Assembly: GCF_036287235.1 (NCBI RefSeq)
Contig: NZ_CP142850.1
Coordinates: 2,633,336 to 2,697,335, forward strand
Reading direction: 5' to 3'
Origin: Exiguobacterium sp. 9-2
Lineage (GTDB): Bacteria > Bacillota > Bacilli > Exiguobacteriales > Exiguobacteriaceae
DNA: 64,000 nucleotides
Part shown: positions 42,767 through 52,910 of the stretch, one piece after another
How the letters are laid out: each line of letters opens with the position of its first letter
How positions within the stretch are numbered: the stretch's first letter is position 1
Notes under the pieces: model-generated
What the model saw: only the letters and a program-made list of their open reading frames with translations
What the model was told of the DNA's origin: nothing
The model's database searches: none
Program-made: the position numbers and the translations under genes

Positions 42767-43327
42767 TTATTTCCCACTCCATTCAAAGTTGTTTTCTGCT
42801 TGTTCAAACGTCGGATGTTTTGTATCTTTATCCGAAAGAATTGGATTAGAAATTGGCCAGTTAATATTTAGTGCTGGATCATTCCACTGAATTCCTCGGT
42901 CGTGTTCAGCTGAATATAATTCGTCAACTTTGTAGAAAACATTCACGTCCTCAGTCAACGTGCAAAAACCATGTGCAAATCCTTTCGGAACCAATAGTTG
43001 CCGTTTATTATGCTCGCTTAAAATAAAGCCTTCCCACTCGCCATAAGTAGGAGAATTTTTACGCATATCCACAACGACATCATAGATGGCCCCTGTACCT
43101 ACACGAACTAATTTTGTTTGTGCTTTTGGGTTTAATTGATAGTGCATACCTCGCAAAACACCAGCCTCTTTCGATAACGAATGGTTATCTTGAATGAAAT
43201 TATGTTTAATACCTGCCGCATGAAAAGTTTCTTCGTTATAACTTTCCATGAAAAAACCACGGTGATCACCAAATACTTTTGGTTCAAGTAATAATACGTC
43301 TTCTAATTTACTTTTAATTACTTTCAT
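42767..43327 (-). CDS. rfbC: dTDP-4-dehydrorhamnose 3,5-epimerase
   Basis: The 186-residue cupin protein has [11 protein letters not shown], the LRGMHYQ catalytic segment with its His, [13 protein letters not shown] and PKGFAHGF, all family hallmarks. It epimerises carbons 3 and 5 in dTDP-rhamnose synthesis. It overlaps rfbA by 4 bp. Confidence 0.96.
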   Translation of the reverse strand: MKVIKSKLEDVLLLEPKVFGDHRGFFMESYNEETFHAAGIKHNFIQDNHSLSKEAGVLRGMHYQLNPKAQTKLVRVGTGAIYDVVVDMRKNSPTYGEWEGFILSEHNKRQLLVPKGFAHGFCTLTEDVNVFYKVDELYSAEHDRGIQWNDPALNINWPISNPILSDKDTKHPTFEQAENNFEWSGK

Positions 43328-44229
43328 AATTGAATACCTTCTTCCTGAGTAAATCGGTCTTTCACAGTGTTAGCGACATGCAAAAGGTATTGCCCATATG
43401 CATTTTTCTTTAAAGGTTGTGCTAAATCAATCAATTGTTCTTTTGAAATGTAACCCATGCGATACGAAATTTCTTCTAAACAAGCAATCTTTAATTTTTG
43501 TCTACGCTCAATAGTTTCGATAAAAGTAGACGCTTCAAGTAACGACTCATGAGTTCCTGTATCAAGCCATGCGAAACCTCGACCGAGAAGCTCAACACGT
43601 AATGAATTGTCTTCTAAATAGCACTTATTCAAATCAGTAATTTCAAGTTCTCCTCGAGGAGAAGGTTTCAAGGATTTTGCAAATTCGACCACCCGATTAT
43701 CATAGAAATAGAGCCCAGTAATGGCGTAATTACTTTTAGCGACTTTTGGCTTCTCTTCAATTGAAATAACATTTTGTTGCTGATCAAATTCAACAACACC
43801 AAAACGCTCTGGGTCGTGTACATGATATCCAAACACAGTAGATCCTGACTGTAAGGAAGAGGCTCTTTGTAGAAGTTCTGTGAAGCCATGACCATAATAA
43901 ATGTTGTCGCCTAAAACAAGCGCCACTGAGTCACTTCCAATAAACTCATCGCCTATAATAAATGCTTGTGCTAAACCGTCAGGAGATTCTTGAACTTTAT
44001 AAGATAGTGTTAACCCCAGTTCTTTCCCATCTCCAAGAAGTTGTTCAAATCGTGGAGTATCTTCTGGCGTAGATATAATCAAAATTTCTTTGATTCCAGC
44101 TAACATTAGTGTTGACATAGGATAGTAAATCATTGGCTTATCGTAAACAGGTAAAAGTTGTTTTGAAATTGATTTTGTTAACGGGTATAAACGAGTTCCA
44201 CTTCCACCAGCAAGAATAATACCTTTCAT
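43324..44229 (-). CDS. rfbA: glucose-1-phosphate thymidylyltransferase
   Basis: The 301-residue protein opens with [16 protein letters not shown] and has [30 protein letters not shown] and EEKPK, the RmlA signature set. It makes dTDP-glucose, the first step to dTDP-rhamnose. It follows the flippase gene by 6 bp and is less AT-rich than that gene. Confidence 0.96.
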   Translation of the reverse strand: MKGIILAGGSGTRLYPLTKSISKQLLPVYDKPMIYYPMSTLMLAGIKEILIISTPEDTPRFEQLLGDGKELGLTLSYKVQESPDGLAQAFIIGDEFIGSDSVALVLGDNIYYGHGFTELLQRASSLQSGSTVFGYHVHDPERFGVVEFDQQQNVISIEEKPKVAKSNYAITGLYFYDNRVVEFAKSLKPSPRGELEITDLNKCYLEDNSLRVELLGRGFAWLDTGTHESLLEASTFIETIERRQKLKIACLEEISYRMGYISKEQLIDLAQPLKKNAYGQYLLHVANTVKDRFTQEEGIQL

Positions 44230-44235
44230 TTCTAA

Positions 44236-45642
44236 TCACCTCATATAATTAATAATCAGATTTCTTTTATTTAATACAAAATAAAATATGAATAAACACA
44301 TCGCAATTATGATTATTTTAAATGTCATGCCAGTATAGAAAAGGTATAGTATCGAAATTAAAATTATTAACTCATAAAGATTCCTTTTCATCATGTTAAT
44401 ATTTAACATTATATCTAAATATACATCCGCAATTAATGATTTTAATATAACCGTCATACTTAAAGATAAAATTAATAACGTAATATTTGGATAAACAAAT
44501 GAAAATAAATATGCAAAAACAATATTAACGATACTAGTAAAAAAGTTTATTATAAATAAAATTTTTTCTCTTCTATAAACCTTTAAATATGTTGAATATA
44601 TTAAATTCATTTTTCCGTCATAAATTACAATTGGCAATAGCATGAGCAAAAAAGGAAGTCCATTTTTATATTGTGGTAACCATGAATTTACTAAACTATA
44701 AAATGGGATGTATAAAAATATAGAACTCAATAAAACTAAGCTTAACGTTTCTTTTAACTTCACAAAAATTTTTTTTGCATCTTCCTCTGCGACTCTTCTT
44801 AAAGCTGGAAATAACACTAAGCTAATTTGATTTATAAACATCAACAAAAAGCTTATAAAAACTAGTGAAAAAGAAATTATCCCAAATGTTTCTATACCCC
44901 ATTTTTTATCAATAAAATATCGACTTGAGCCAATTATCAAAAGACCTGATAAATTTGAAAATAGCAATGTTATACCTACTTTTATATTGTTTAAGATCTC
45001 TTTTGATAAAATATAGTTATTAATATGTTTAATTGATTTTATTCTTATTTTTTGTTTATAAATATATATTAAATATAGTAAATTAAATATTTTACTAACG
45101 AAAAAACTTGCAATATAAAACAAAAAATTTGAATTCCCTATAAAAACCAAAATTAATATAAGTAACATTAAGATAACTTTTTCAAAAATTACTGATTTAG
45201 AATACTCTTTTATCATATTTGCAGTCTGTAATATATAAGTGAAGAATGAAACACTGTTAATTATAGGAATACTTGCAGCTACCAAATATAATACAAAAAG
45301 TCGATTAGAATCAGATTCCATAAATTCGAAAATAAAGAATAGAAATGTACTTGAAATTAATATTTGAGTAAAAATCATAATCCCAAATTGACTTTCAATA
45401 TTTCTGGTATTTATCTGATTTATTTGTATTCCACCGTATCTCAAATAAATTCCATCAATTAATCCGAAATGAAATATTCCAACATAGCCTACGTAGAATA
45501 AAAACAATTGCCAATACCCAAAATTTTGAACATCAAGAAATTTTGGTAATAGTAAAATTAAAATCATATTTAGAATTAGAGAAAAGAGTTGAGAAGAAAA
45601 TATATGGATTATTCCTACTTTTATGTTTTTAACATCAATCAA
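44236..45642 (-). CDS. wzx: Wzx-type polysaccharide flippase
   Basis: The 468-residue protein has about twelve to fourteen hydrophobic helices and the MATE/PST-type opening (VGIIHIFSSQLFSLILNMI, LPKFLDVQNFGYWQLF). It moves lipid-linked repeat units across the membrane for assembly by the polymerase. It is very AT-rich and overlaps the preceding transferase gene by 8 bp. Confidence 0.85.
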   Translation of the reverse strand: MIDVKNIKVGIIHIFSSQLFSLILNMILILLLPKFLDVQNFGYWQLFLFYVGYVGIFHFGLIDGIYLRYGGIQINQINTRNIESQFGIMIFTQILISSTFLFFIFEFMESDSNRLFVLYLVAASIPIINSVSFFTYILQTANMIKEYSKSVIFEKVILMLLILILVFIGNSNFLFYIASFFVSKIFNLLYLIYIYKQKIRIKSIKHINNYILSKEILNNIKVGITLLFSNLSGLLIIGSSRYFIDKKWGIETFGIISFSLVFISFLLMFINQISLVLFPALRRVAEEDAKKIFVKLKETLSLVLLSSIFLYIPFYSLVNSWLPQYKNGLPFLLMLLPIVIYDGKMNLIYSTYLKVYRREKILFIINFFTSIVNIVFAYLFSFVYPNITLLILSLSMTVILKSLIADVYLDIMLNINMMKRNLYELIILISILYLFYTGMTFKIIIIAMCLFIFYFVLNKRNLIINYMR

Positions 45643-46516
45643 TGTTTTTCACCATTTCAAATTCGAATTTTATTTTTCCCATTCTTGATTTCTTGTAATC
45701 TTTATGAGCCTTAAAAATTAACTTTATTTTCTTTATTTTCTGGTCTTCTAAAAAGATTATTTTTTGTAAGTGATTTATTATGCCAGCTATTAGTTTTAAA
45801 TTTTCCAAGTTATTTTTTTTATTCTTCTTTTTATAAAAATATAATCTATTTCTATAAATATAATAATGCCTTAATGGCGAATGTTGAAAAAAAACCTTCC
45901 CCATTTTTTTCTTAGTTTCACCTAAATATTGATTCATTTTAGAATCACTAACTATTACAGTATCTATATTTTTATTTTTCAAACTAAAACAGTAATCAAA
46001 GTCTACTCTATCTATAAAATAGTTTATATCAAATCCACCTATAATTTTAAAAAACGATAGATTTATGAAACTTCCAGACGAAATTGTCCAATCTACCTTA
46101 CGTATTTCCAAAATGTCATTGCTATCTTCTTTATTAGTAACTACATGATCATAATGTATTTCGGGCGAATAAACCCCTATTTTTAAATTTTTATTTTTCT
46201 CTATAGTCTCCATAATAATTTTGATATTTTCCTTTTCAAAAAAACTATCTTGATCTAACAAACATATATAATCCATTTTTAAGTCAATAGATAATTTGCA
46301 CATTTCATTATACGCTTGAGATAATCCATCGTTACTCTGATTCCCTATATACTTCACGTTGTACAACATAATTTTGCTTTTTGTTTTTTTTATTGTTTCT
46401 AAGTCTTCTGTATTATCATATACAATAATTTCATCAAAAATCTGTTTATATATTTCTATCTTTTTATAATCCTCTTCTTTCGGATTATAAAAAACAACAC
46501 CTGCAGCGTATTTCAT
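45635..46516 (-). CDS. GT2 glycosyltransferase, rhamnosyltransferase-like
   Basis: The 293-residue protein is a GT-A enzyme beginning AAGVVFYNPKE, with DNTED, GLSQAYNEMC, LLDQDSFFEKENI (the metal-binding acidic motif) and ISSGSFINLSFFKIIGGFD. The GxxxAxN and DQDS forms are typical of RfbF-type rhamnosyltransferases. Rhamnose as donor sugar fits the rfb genes downstream but is inference. Very AT-rich. Confidence 0.85.
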   Translation of the reverse strand: MKYAAGVVFYNPKEEDYKKIEIYKQIFDEIIVYDNTEDLETIKKTKSKIMLYNVKYIGNQSNDGLSQAYNEMCKLSIDLKMDYICLLDQDSFFEKENIKIIMETIEKNKNLKIGVYSPEIHYDHVVTNKEDSNDILEIRKVDWTISSGSFINLSFFKIIGGFDINYFIDRVDFDYCFSLKNKNIDTVIVSDSKMNQYLGETKKKMGKVFFQHSPLRHYYIYRNRLYFYKKKNKKNNLENLKLIAGIINHLQKIIFLEDQKIKKIKLIFKAHKDYKKSRMGKIKFEFEMVKNID

Positions 46517-46530
46517 ATACTCATCCTTAA

Positions 46531-47448
46531 TCAGAAGTAAATTTTTGAAATATTATCATTATAAATATCTGGAGTTTTTTTTGAATGGTTATACCATTTG
46601 TATGGCGCTATTATCGTCTTTTCTTTATTGTAAGATAGATAAGATCCCCACCACGAAAATGAACTATTTGAAATAATAAAATGATCGCAATTATACATTA
46701 ATCTTAAATTTTCGTAATCGTTAAATCCTTCAACATATTCTACGTTCGAAGGAAGATTAAATTTCTCTTTTACTAAATTTACATCATCACTGAATATAAA
46801 TAGTTGAGCCTTTGGAAACTTTTCTTTCATAACTTCTATGCTCTTTAAATAATATTCCTCTGTACAAATATTTAATAATTTGGAATTAGTATAGTCTGAT
46901 CCGACTCTCATACTTACAGCTATAGATTGAGTTTTATTTATATTTTTTAAAACTTCCTCTTCTCTTTTAGACGGAGTTCTTTTAACCCTAAATGTTTCAA
47001 AAATTGTATCTTTCACTTCTTCAAAATACTTTTCACTTTGAAAATAACCGTATACCCACTTATTTTTTTCTTTATGAACTAGTTTAGATTCTTTATAAAA
47101 ATAGCTATCAAAATTGTATAATAGGTTGAATTTTCCTAATAAATAAAACATTGTTATACCAATTTCATCATTCTTCTTTATTAATTTTATAGCTCTTTGA
47201 ATATAACGATAAATATTTCTTGATAATACATATTTATATCGGTCTTTTTTAGGTATTAAATCCCAGTTTAAATTTTTAATGTATTTTGTAGCTTCAATAT
47301 TATCAAATGAGAATGAACGAACTTTATATTTTTCGTAAGAAGACAAATCTACATATATCTCTTCGTCATATTTTTTTGATAATTTTATTGCATATGCCAT
47401 TTGAAATAATTGATTTCCTAAACCACCTATTGATCTTAAAATGATCAA
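46531..47448 (-). CDS. GT11-family alpha-1,2-fucosyltransferase-like protein
   Basis: The 305-residue protein starts IILRSIGGLGNQLFQMAYA and ends with NSSFSWWGSYLS, the typical ends of GT11 enzymes, with SMRVGSDY in place of the HxRxGD motif near the middle. GT11 members transfer fucose in alpha-1,2 linkage, but no GDP-fucose genes lie in the window, so another deoxy sugar donor is possible. AT-rich. Confidence 0.85.
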   Translation of the reverse strand: MIILRSIGGLGNQLFQMAYAIKLSKKYDEEIYVDLSSYEKYKVRSFSFDNIEATKYIKNLNWDLIPKKDRYKYVLSRNIYRYIQRAIKLIKKNDEIGITMFYLLGKFNLLYNFDSYFYKESKLVHKEKNKWVYGYFQSEKYFEEVKDTIFETFRVKRTPSKREEEVLKNINKTQSIAVSMRVGSDYTNSKLLNICTEEYYLKSIEVMKEKFPKAQLFIFSDDVNLVKEKFNLPSNVEYVEGFNDYENLRLMYNCDHFIISNSSFSWWGSYLSYNKEKTIIAPYKWYNHSKKTPDIYNDNISKIYF

Positions 47449-47469
47449 TTAAAACACCTCAATACTGTT

Positions 47470-48753
47470 TTAAATTGTAGAAATAAAATCTTTAAATTTT
47501 TTACTGTAATCTCTTTTTAAAAGCTTTGAACTTATTTTAACTTCTATGTCTGTATTGAAATATTTAAATGCTTCTTTAATAACTAAATCTTTCTCAAAAT
47601 CTTTTAACTCTCGATCTATATAGAAGATAAGATGTCCTCGCTTATTTTGTATTGCTTGATAATTTAATGTAAGATCTGAATTTAAAGCTAAATTTTTAAA
47701 AATATAATAAAAAGTAAGACTAGGATATTTGTTCTTAAAACCACTAATAGACTTACCAACTCTCCCTTGTACATCATCAATAATTGGGTGACTGACTCCA
47801 CAGCTACATTTTTTTTCGTAATTTATTTTTACGCTATCACCCAATTTATATCTTATTATAGGAAAAGATTTAGAAAGTAAATTAGTTACTATAACTTCTC
47901 CTTTTTCCTCCTCTACTATTACATTTTCGCTAGTAATATGCATATTCCCATTTTTACATTCAAATGCAATTATTCCAGTTTCCGCTGCACCATACTCACT
48001 TATCATCTTTTTACCAAATGCTTTTTTTACTTCTTCTTGATAACTATCATAAATTTTTTCTGACGTTCCTTTTACCATCTTAAGATTAGTAACTTTAATA
48101 TTTAGCGAATTTAATGTTTTAGCTACTTCGTAAATCATTGAGGAGTATCCCTCAAGATATTTTGCTTTTTTTAGTTTCAAAGAAAAATCAATGATTTCTT
48201 CTTTTTTATAAGAGAAAATCCTGAATCTGTTTAATAAAAAATCTAATAATTTTATTTTTCTAATTGATTTCCCAGAAAAATCATAACCCCAAAAATATCC
48301 GTTTTTCTCCCATGGTTTTACTCCATGCCATGAATATCCTCTAAGTTGAGCTGCTCTATGCCTAGCATCCCACTCCTTAGTTCTATAGAAAATTAATGGT
48401 TCTCCAGTACTACCAGATGTTTCAGAAAATATTAATTTTCCTACTCCCTGAGTAATCTGAATATCAGAATTATGTTCGAGCAACTCTTTTTTAGTAATTG
48501 CAGGTATTTTATCCAAATCTTTAATACTTTTAATTCTTACATCTATATTTTTATATTTCTCATTTAAATAACTTGAATTATTAATTGCAAATTGTATCAA
48601 TTCATTGAATTTTTTTACCTGATATTCTTCTGTTTTTTTATTATCCCAGTATTGAGATTTTTTTAAAAAATCAAACGAATTAAACAGTAAGTTATTTCTA
48701 AAAGCCACACCCAATTTAAATATAATTTCATTTATTTTTCCCAAATAAATCAT
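47470..48753 (-). CDS. CapK/PaaK-like adenylate-forming protein
   Basis: The 427-residue protein belongs to the phenylacetate-CoA-ligase-like CapK group found in capsule loci: SETSGSTGEPLIFYRT is the AMP-binding P-loop, SEYGAAETG the second motif, and RYKLGDSV a later one. Its role in polysaccharide loci is unclear; acyl activation for polymer decoration is one idea. ATG 48753 overlaps the stop of the preceding GT2 gene (ATGA). AT-rich. Confidence 0.85.
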   Translation of the reverse strand: MIYLGKINEIIFKLGVAFRNNLLFNSFDFLKKSQYWDNKKTEEYQVKKFNELIQFAINNSSYLNEKYKNIDVRIKSIKDLDKIPAITKKELLEHNSDIQITQGVGKLIFSETSGSTGEPLIFYRTKEWDARHRAAQLRGYSWHGVKPWEKNGYFWGYDFSGKSIRKIKLLDFLLNRFRIFSYKKEEIIDFSLKLKKAKYLEGYSSMIYEVAKTLNSLNIKVTNLKMVKGTSEKIYDSYQEEVKKAFGKKMISEYGAAETGIIAFECKNGNMHITSENVIVEEEKGEVIVTNLLSKSFPIIRYKLGDSVKINYEKKCSCGVSHPIIDDVQGRVGKSISGFKNKYPSLTFYYIFKNLALNSDLTLNYQAIQNKRGHLIFYIDRELKDFEKDLVIKEAFKYFNTDIEVKISSKLLKRDYSKKFKDFISTI

Positions 48754-49520
48754 CCTTTTGTAAAAACTTTTTTTACAATCCAATAAAATGTTAGATAAAC
48801 TGATTTCATAAAATTCAAATCTTCAATTTTTCTATATACATACCAGTGGTATTTCACCAGATCAATTTTGTTGCTTGAAATTGATCCTGACCTAATTCTA
48901 TGGCTAGATAAAGTTTCTCCTACGTTGTGTAGTTTCCCTGATTTTTTAATGACTTTTAACCACATAACGTAATCATTTCTTTTTTTTATATCTTCAATAT
49001 ATGTTTTCCCTAAGGATTGACAGTCGTAGATTACAGTAGAATTACCACAATTGTTTTTTAATAGTTTTTCATAAGTCATAGAAGTTGGATAAAGAACTTC
49101 TTTATTTAAATCTATGTCATTTTCATCTATTTTATTATAGTTAGTACAAGTAAAAGTTAATTTATTCTCTCTCATATATTTCAATTGAATTTCTAGTTTG
49201 TCTTCAAACCAAACATCGTCACTATCTAAAAATGCTAAATATTTTCCTTCAGCTTTTTTTATTCCAGTATTGCGAGCAACGGCAGCACCGGAGTTCTTAT
49301 CCAATAAAATATACTTTATTTCACTAAATTTTTTTTGGTAATTTTCGACTATTTTTTTTGTTTCATCTTGCGAACAATCATCTATTATTATTATTTGAAA
49401 ATTTTGATATGTCTGTTTTAGTACAGAGTCAATTGTTCTTTTTAAGTATTTTGCTGAGTTATATGTTGGAATAATCACTGAAACCATTTCCTTGTTATTT
49501 GACAACTTTTTTTCACTCAA
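48750..49520 (-). CDS. GT2 glycosyltransferase
   Basis: A GT-A transferase of about 256 residues: MVSVIIPTYNSAKYLKRTID, IIIDDCSQDET, GAAVARNTGI and AFLDSDDVW give the full donor-binding set. The TTG at 49520 is chosen because GAAGGTGA lies 8 bp upstream and it overlaps the previous stop; an ATG at 49487 has no properly spaced ribosome site but opens the conserved domain. The sugar is unknown. Confidence 0.85.
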   Translation of the reverse strand: MSEKKLSNNKEMVSVIIPTYNSAKYLKRTIDSVLKQTYQNFQIIIIDDCSQDETKKIVENYQKKFSEIKYILLDKNSGAAVARNTGIKKAEGKYLAFLDSDDVWFEDKLEIQLKYMRENKLTFTCTNYNKIDENDIDLNKEVLYPTSMTYEKLLKNNCGNSTVIYDCQSLGKTYIEDIKKRNDYVMWLKVIKKSGKLHNVGETLSSHRIRSGSISSNKIDLVKYHWYVYRKIEDLNFMKSVYLTFYWIVKKVFTKG

Positions 49521-50370
49521 GACAGCTTTCACCTTCCGATTTATAAATTGATTGATCAAAATCTATAGTTTGATATTCAAAACTAACTTTCGAAAATTTT
49601 TTGTCATAAACTAAATCGCCAAATATTTTGTTGACAGTATTATTTTTTTTCATAATTTTAAATATTATCATATTAAAAATACTTGTTAAAATATATTTTT
49701 TCTTCTTAGATTTTCTTATTTTTTTATAAATATCTGTTGTACAAACATATTTAGTGTTTTGTGGATGGAAAATTCCACTGATTTCCTCTTCTACTATATT
49801 AAAAATAAAGTTATTCAAATTTTCTATATGAATCATACTTCTTTGGTTGTTTATATTTGGGAAAATAAATGTTTTACTAGATATTTTGGACAACTTAATG
49901 TAATTACCGCTGCAACCAAATCCATAAATCATAGGTGCTCTTATTATTGTAATTTTAAAATTTTCATCTTCCATATTACCTAGAACTTTTTCGGCATCAA
50001 GTTTTGATTTCCCATAATCATTAGTTGGATTCAAAGGAGTGTTACTATTAATTACACCTTGATCTACACCAAATACACTCATTGAACTAAAAAAAATAAA
50101 ATGTCTTACTCCGGATTGTTTTGCTAAAGTAGCTATGTCTCGAGTTAAATTTACATTCACTTTATAATATTCTTCATAATGAACTTTTCTTTTATGCACT
50201 ATTGCTGCTGTATGAATTACAGTATCGTATTTTCTAAAATCAATTTTTAAATATTCTTTATTTTTAATTGAAGCAGACTCTATATTTTTTTGCTTACTTT
50301 TAAAAAAACTCACTACCTCTTTAGATACATAGCCGTTTTTTCCAGTCACCAAAATATTTCTGTTTCTCAT
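49513..50370 (-). CDS. SDR-type NAD-dependent epimerase/4-reductase
   Basis: The 285-residue protein starts ILVTGKNGYVSKEV, a GxxGxxx nucleotide loop with an altered last glycine, and carries IHTAAIVH, FFSSMSVFG and the catalytic YGKSK. In priming-glycosyltransferase loci such WcfA/WbpK-like enzymes reduce the 4-keto sugar made by the CapD-like dehydratase (51019-52869), here before transfer by the adjacent sugar transferase. The exact product is unknown. It overlaps both neighbours. Confidence 0.8.
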   Translation of the reverse strand: MRNRNILVTGKNGYVSKEVVSFFKSKQKNIESASIKNKEYLKIDFRKYDTVIHTAAIVHKRKVHYEEYYKVNVNLTRDIATLAKQSGVRHFIFFSSMSVFGVDQGVINSNTPLNPTNDYGKSKLDAEKVLGNMEDENFKITIIRAPMIYGFGCSGNYIKLSKISSKTFIFPNINNQRSMIHIENLNNFIFNIVEEEISGIFHPQNTKYVCTTDIYKKIRKSKKKKYILTSIFNMIIFKIMKKNNTVNKIFGDLVYDKKFSKVSFEYQTIDFDQSIYKSEGESCLE

Positions 50371-50999
50371 CTATTTATCCTCTTACCATTTACTTCGTTT
50401 AACGTCATCTTATTTGGACCACCTTCAACTACTCCATCACTTTTTATTACACTGAATATAGTTTCAATAAAACAACGTGTATCCATCACAATCCCCATTC
50501 GGCTCACATAATCTCCATCAAGTTTTGCCTTCACTTCAATCGGTAATTCGTCACGACCATTGATTTGGGCCCATCCTGTCAAGCCTGGCAATGTATCATT
50601 CGCTTTATATTTATCACGTTCGTCTATTAAGTCATATTGATTCCATAAAGCAGGTCGGGGTCCAACAAAACTCATCTCACCTTTTAAGATGTTAAACAAT
50701 TGTGGTAATTCATCTAAGCTTGTTTTACGTAAGAACTTCCCGACGCGCGTAATATAAACATCCGGATCAGCAAGCAAATGAGTCGGTGTATCTTGTGGTG
50801 TTTCAATATACATAGTCCGGAACTTCAAAATGTTGAAATGACTTTTCTTCAACCCAACTCGTTTTTGTTTGAAGAAGACAGGTCCTCGTGATTCAATTTT
50901 TATCGCCCCCATGATGCATAAAAACACTGGTATCAATACGATACATGCCACAAGTGCTAGGATGAATCCTAACAATCGTTTCACTGTCATATAACTCAT
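50367..50999 (-). CDS. undecaprenyl-phosphate sugar-1-phosphate transferase (priming)
   Basis: The 210-residue protein is a PglC/WcaJ-type bacterial sugar transferase: one N-terminal membrane helix (about 8-30), then [45 protein letters not shown] with the catalytic Asp-Glu pair, FVGPRPAL and [14 protein letters not shown]. It loads the first sugar on undecaprenyl phosphate. The dehydratase and reductase next to it suggest a diNAcBac-, QuiNAc- or FucNAc-type primer. Confidence 0.93.
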   Translation of the reverse strand: MSYMTVKRLLGFILALVACIVLIPVFLCIMGAIKIESRGPVFFKQKRVGLKKSHFNILKFRTMYIETPQDTPTHLLADPDVYITRVGKFLRKTSLDELPQLFNILKGEMSFVGPRPALWNQYDLIDERDKYKANDTLPGLTGWAQINGRDELPIEVKAKLDGDYVSRMGIVMDTRCFIETIFSVIKSDGVVEGGPNKMTLNEVNGKRINR

Positions 51000-51018
51000 T
51001 TGCTTTAGCTCCTTATGT

Positions 51019-52869
51019 TCATACTGTTTTTTGTTTTTTTAGCGCAACATCGTTTGCAATATCAAGTAACGTATTGCGTAGTTGCAATGGATTCAGTTGA
51101 TGATTTTCAACCATACGAAGTATTTCTTCAATCGGTTCAGCTTGCTTCGTTCGGCCTACAAAAATCTTTGGATAAATCGCTTCTGGATCGACTTCTCCAT
51201 CTTTTAATAATTCCTCATACATTTTTTCTCCTGGTCGAATCCCTGAGAATACGATTGGCATCTCGTCTTCCGTAAAGCCACTTAACTCAATCATGTTTTT
51301 CGCAAGATCAACGATTTTGACTGGTTCACCCATATCAAGGACGAAAACTTCTCCACCGTCTGCTAGAATGCCTGCTTGAATGACCAAACGACTGGCTTCC
51401 GGAATCGTCATGAAGAATCGCGTCATCTCTGGATGGGTCACCGTGACTGGTCCCCCCGCTTCAATTTGTGATTTAAAGAGTGGAATGACGGACCCACGAC
51501 TTCCAAGAACGTTTCCAAAACGAACGACAGCAAACTTTGTCTGACTCCGTTTCCCTAAGTCTTGAATGATCATCTCGGCAATTCGTTTCGTCGACCCCAT
51601 GACGTTCGTCGGATTGACCGCTTTATCCGTTGAGATCATGACAAACCGCTCAACTTGATGACGATCGGCTACTTCTGCGACGTTTTTCGTACCATAGATA
51701 TTGTTTTTTACCGACTCATACGGATTTACTTCCATTAACGGCACATGTTTATGAGCGGCTGCATGGAAGACAACATCCGGTCGGTGTTGTGCAAACACTT
51801 CGTCGAGACGCATTTGGTCTTGTACATCGGCAATGATTGGCACAAGATTGATTGCTGTCTGTAAACTGCGCAGTTCCCGTTCAATTAAATAGATACTGTT
51901 TTCGCCGTGACCGAGTAATATTAACGTCGTCGGATTAAATTGAATGATTTGGCGACAAATTTCTGATCCAATCGATCCACCGGCTCCTGTGACCAGGACC
52001 GTTCGTCCTTCAATTTCACTTCGAATCCCCGAGATGTTCAGTTCAACCGGTTCGCGTCCGAGTAAATCTTCAATCGATACATCGCGAATCGCGTTGACCG
52101 AGACTTTCCCCGTCACGAGTTCTTCAATCATCGGTAAGGTTTGAACGTTCTTACAGAGTGTCTTCGCTTCCGTGATCAGTTCGATTCGCCGTTGCTGTGA
52201 CAACGAAGGAATCGCTAAGACGATGGCTTCAATTTTATGTCGCTCGATGACTGCCTTTAAATCCTCCGTCGTTCCTGCAACTTCAATTCCTTGAATCACG
52301 AAATGCATGTTTTTCGGATCATCATCGACAAAAGCAACTGGCTTCAATTCATGAAACGGTGAGGCATAGAGTTGACGAACCAATGCCCGCCCTGCACGCC
52401 CCGCACCAATGACCAACGTTCGTTTTCGTGACTTGATCATACGCCGTGGCAGAGCATATTTCCGCCAGTGCTGTCCGATTCCAAGCAAACGTAATGCTAC
52501 GCGGATCGCTCCAAGTAACAGTAAAGAAATACAAAAACTTAATAGTGTGATACGTTCTAAGACTTGACCAAAGAATAGAACTTGGTACACTATTAAGCCG
52601 ATTGAGCTGAGTGCCAGAGACAATGATAATGTCATTGCCTCCTGTACACTCGCATATTTCCAGTTAACACGGTACAGTTTCATAAGAAACGCGACTGTGA
52701 TGAAGAGTAAAGCAAATACCGTCGCTGACTGAACTAAATCACGACTGTCGATCAATAAAAATAATTCCTTTGGATATAAGAAAAAATATGTAAAGCTCAT
52801 CGCAACCATTAATGCACAGGCATCCATACATGCCAGTAAAATCGTTCGGTAATAGTAATACTTCTTCAC
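51019..52869 (-). CDS. CapD/PglF-like nucleotide-sugar 4,6-dehydratase
   Basis: The protein of about 616 residues has four transmembrane helices (first 125 residues), a first Rossmann segment (LVIGAGRAGRALVRQL) and a C-terminal SDR domain with VTGAGGSIGSEICRQI and AAHKHVPLMEVNP. The catalytic serine-rich motif (MISTDKAVNPTNVMGSTKR) has Met where SDRs have Tyr, as in PglF-type membrane dehydratases. It acts on UDP-GlcNAc. GTG 52869 fits the AAAGGAGTGA site (9-bp spacing); an ATG two codons upstream is closer than ideal. Confidence 0.9.
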   Translation of the reverse strand: MKKYYYYRTILLACMDACALMVAMSFTYFFLYPKELFLLIDSRDLVQSATVFALLFITVAFLMKLYRVNWKYASVQEAMTLSLSLALSSIGLIVYQVLFFGQVLERITLLSFCISLLLLGAIRVALRLLGIGQHWRKYALPRRMIKSRKRTLVIGAGRAGRALVRQLYASPFHELKPVAFVDDDPKNMHFVIQGIEVAGTTEDLKAVIERHKIEAIVLAIPSLSQQRRIELITEAKTLCKNVQTLPMIEELVTGKVSVNAIRDVSIEDLLGREPVELNISGIRSEIEGRTVLVTGAGGSIGSEICRQIIQFNPTTLILLGHGENSIYLIERELRSLQTAINLVPIIADVQDQMRLDEVFAQHRPDVVFHAAAHKHVPLMEVNPYESVKNNIYGTKNVAEVADRHQVERFVMISTDKAVNPTNVMGSTKRIAEMIIQDLGKRSQTKFAVVRFGNVLGSRGSVIPLFKSQIEAGGPVTVTHPEMTRFFMTIPEASRLVIQAGILADGGEVFVLDMGEPVKIVDLAKNMIELSGFTEDEMPIVFSGIRPGEKMYEELLKDGEVDPEAIYPKIFVGRTKQAEPIEEILRMVENHQLNPLQLRNTLLDIANDVALKKQKTV

Positions 52870-52910
52870 GAACATTCACTCCTTTCAACTAATATTTGGA
52901 ATGCTGATTT

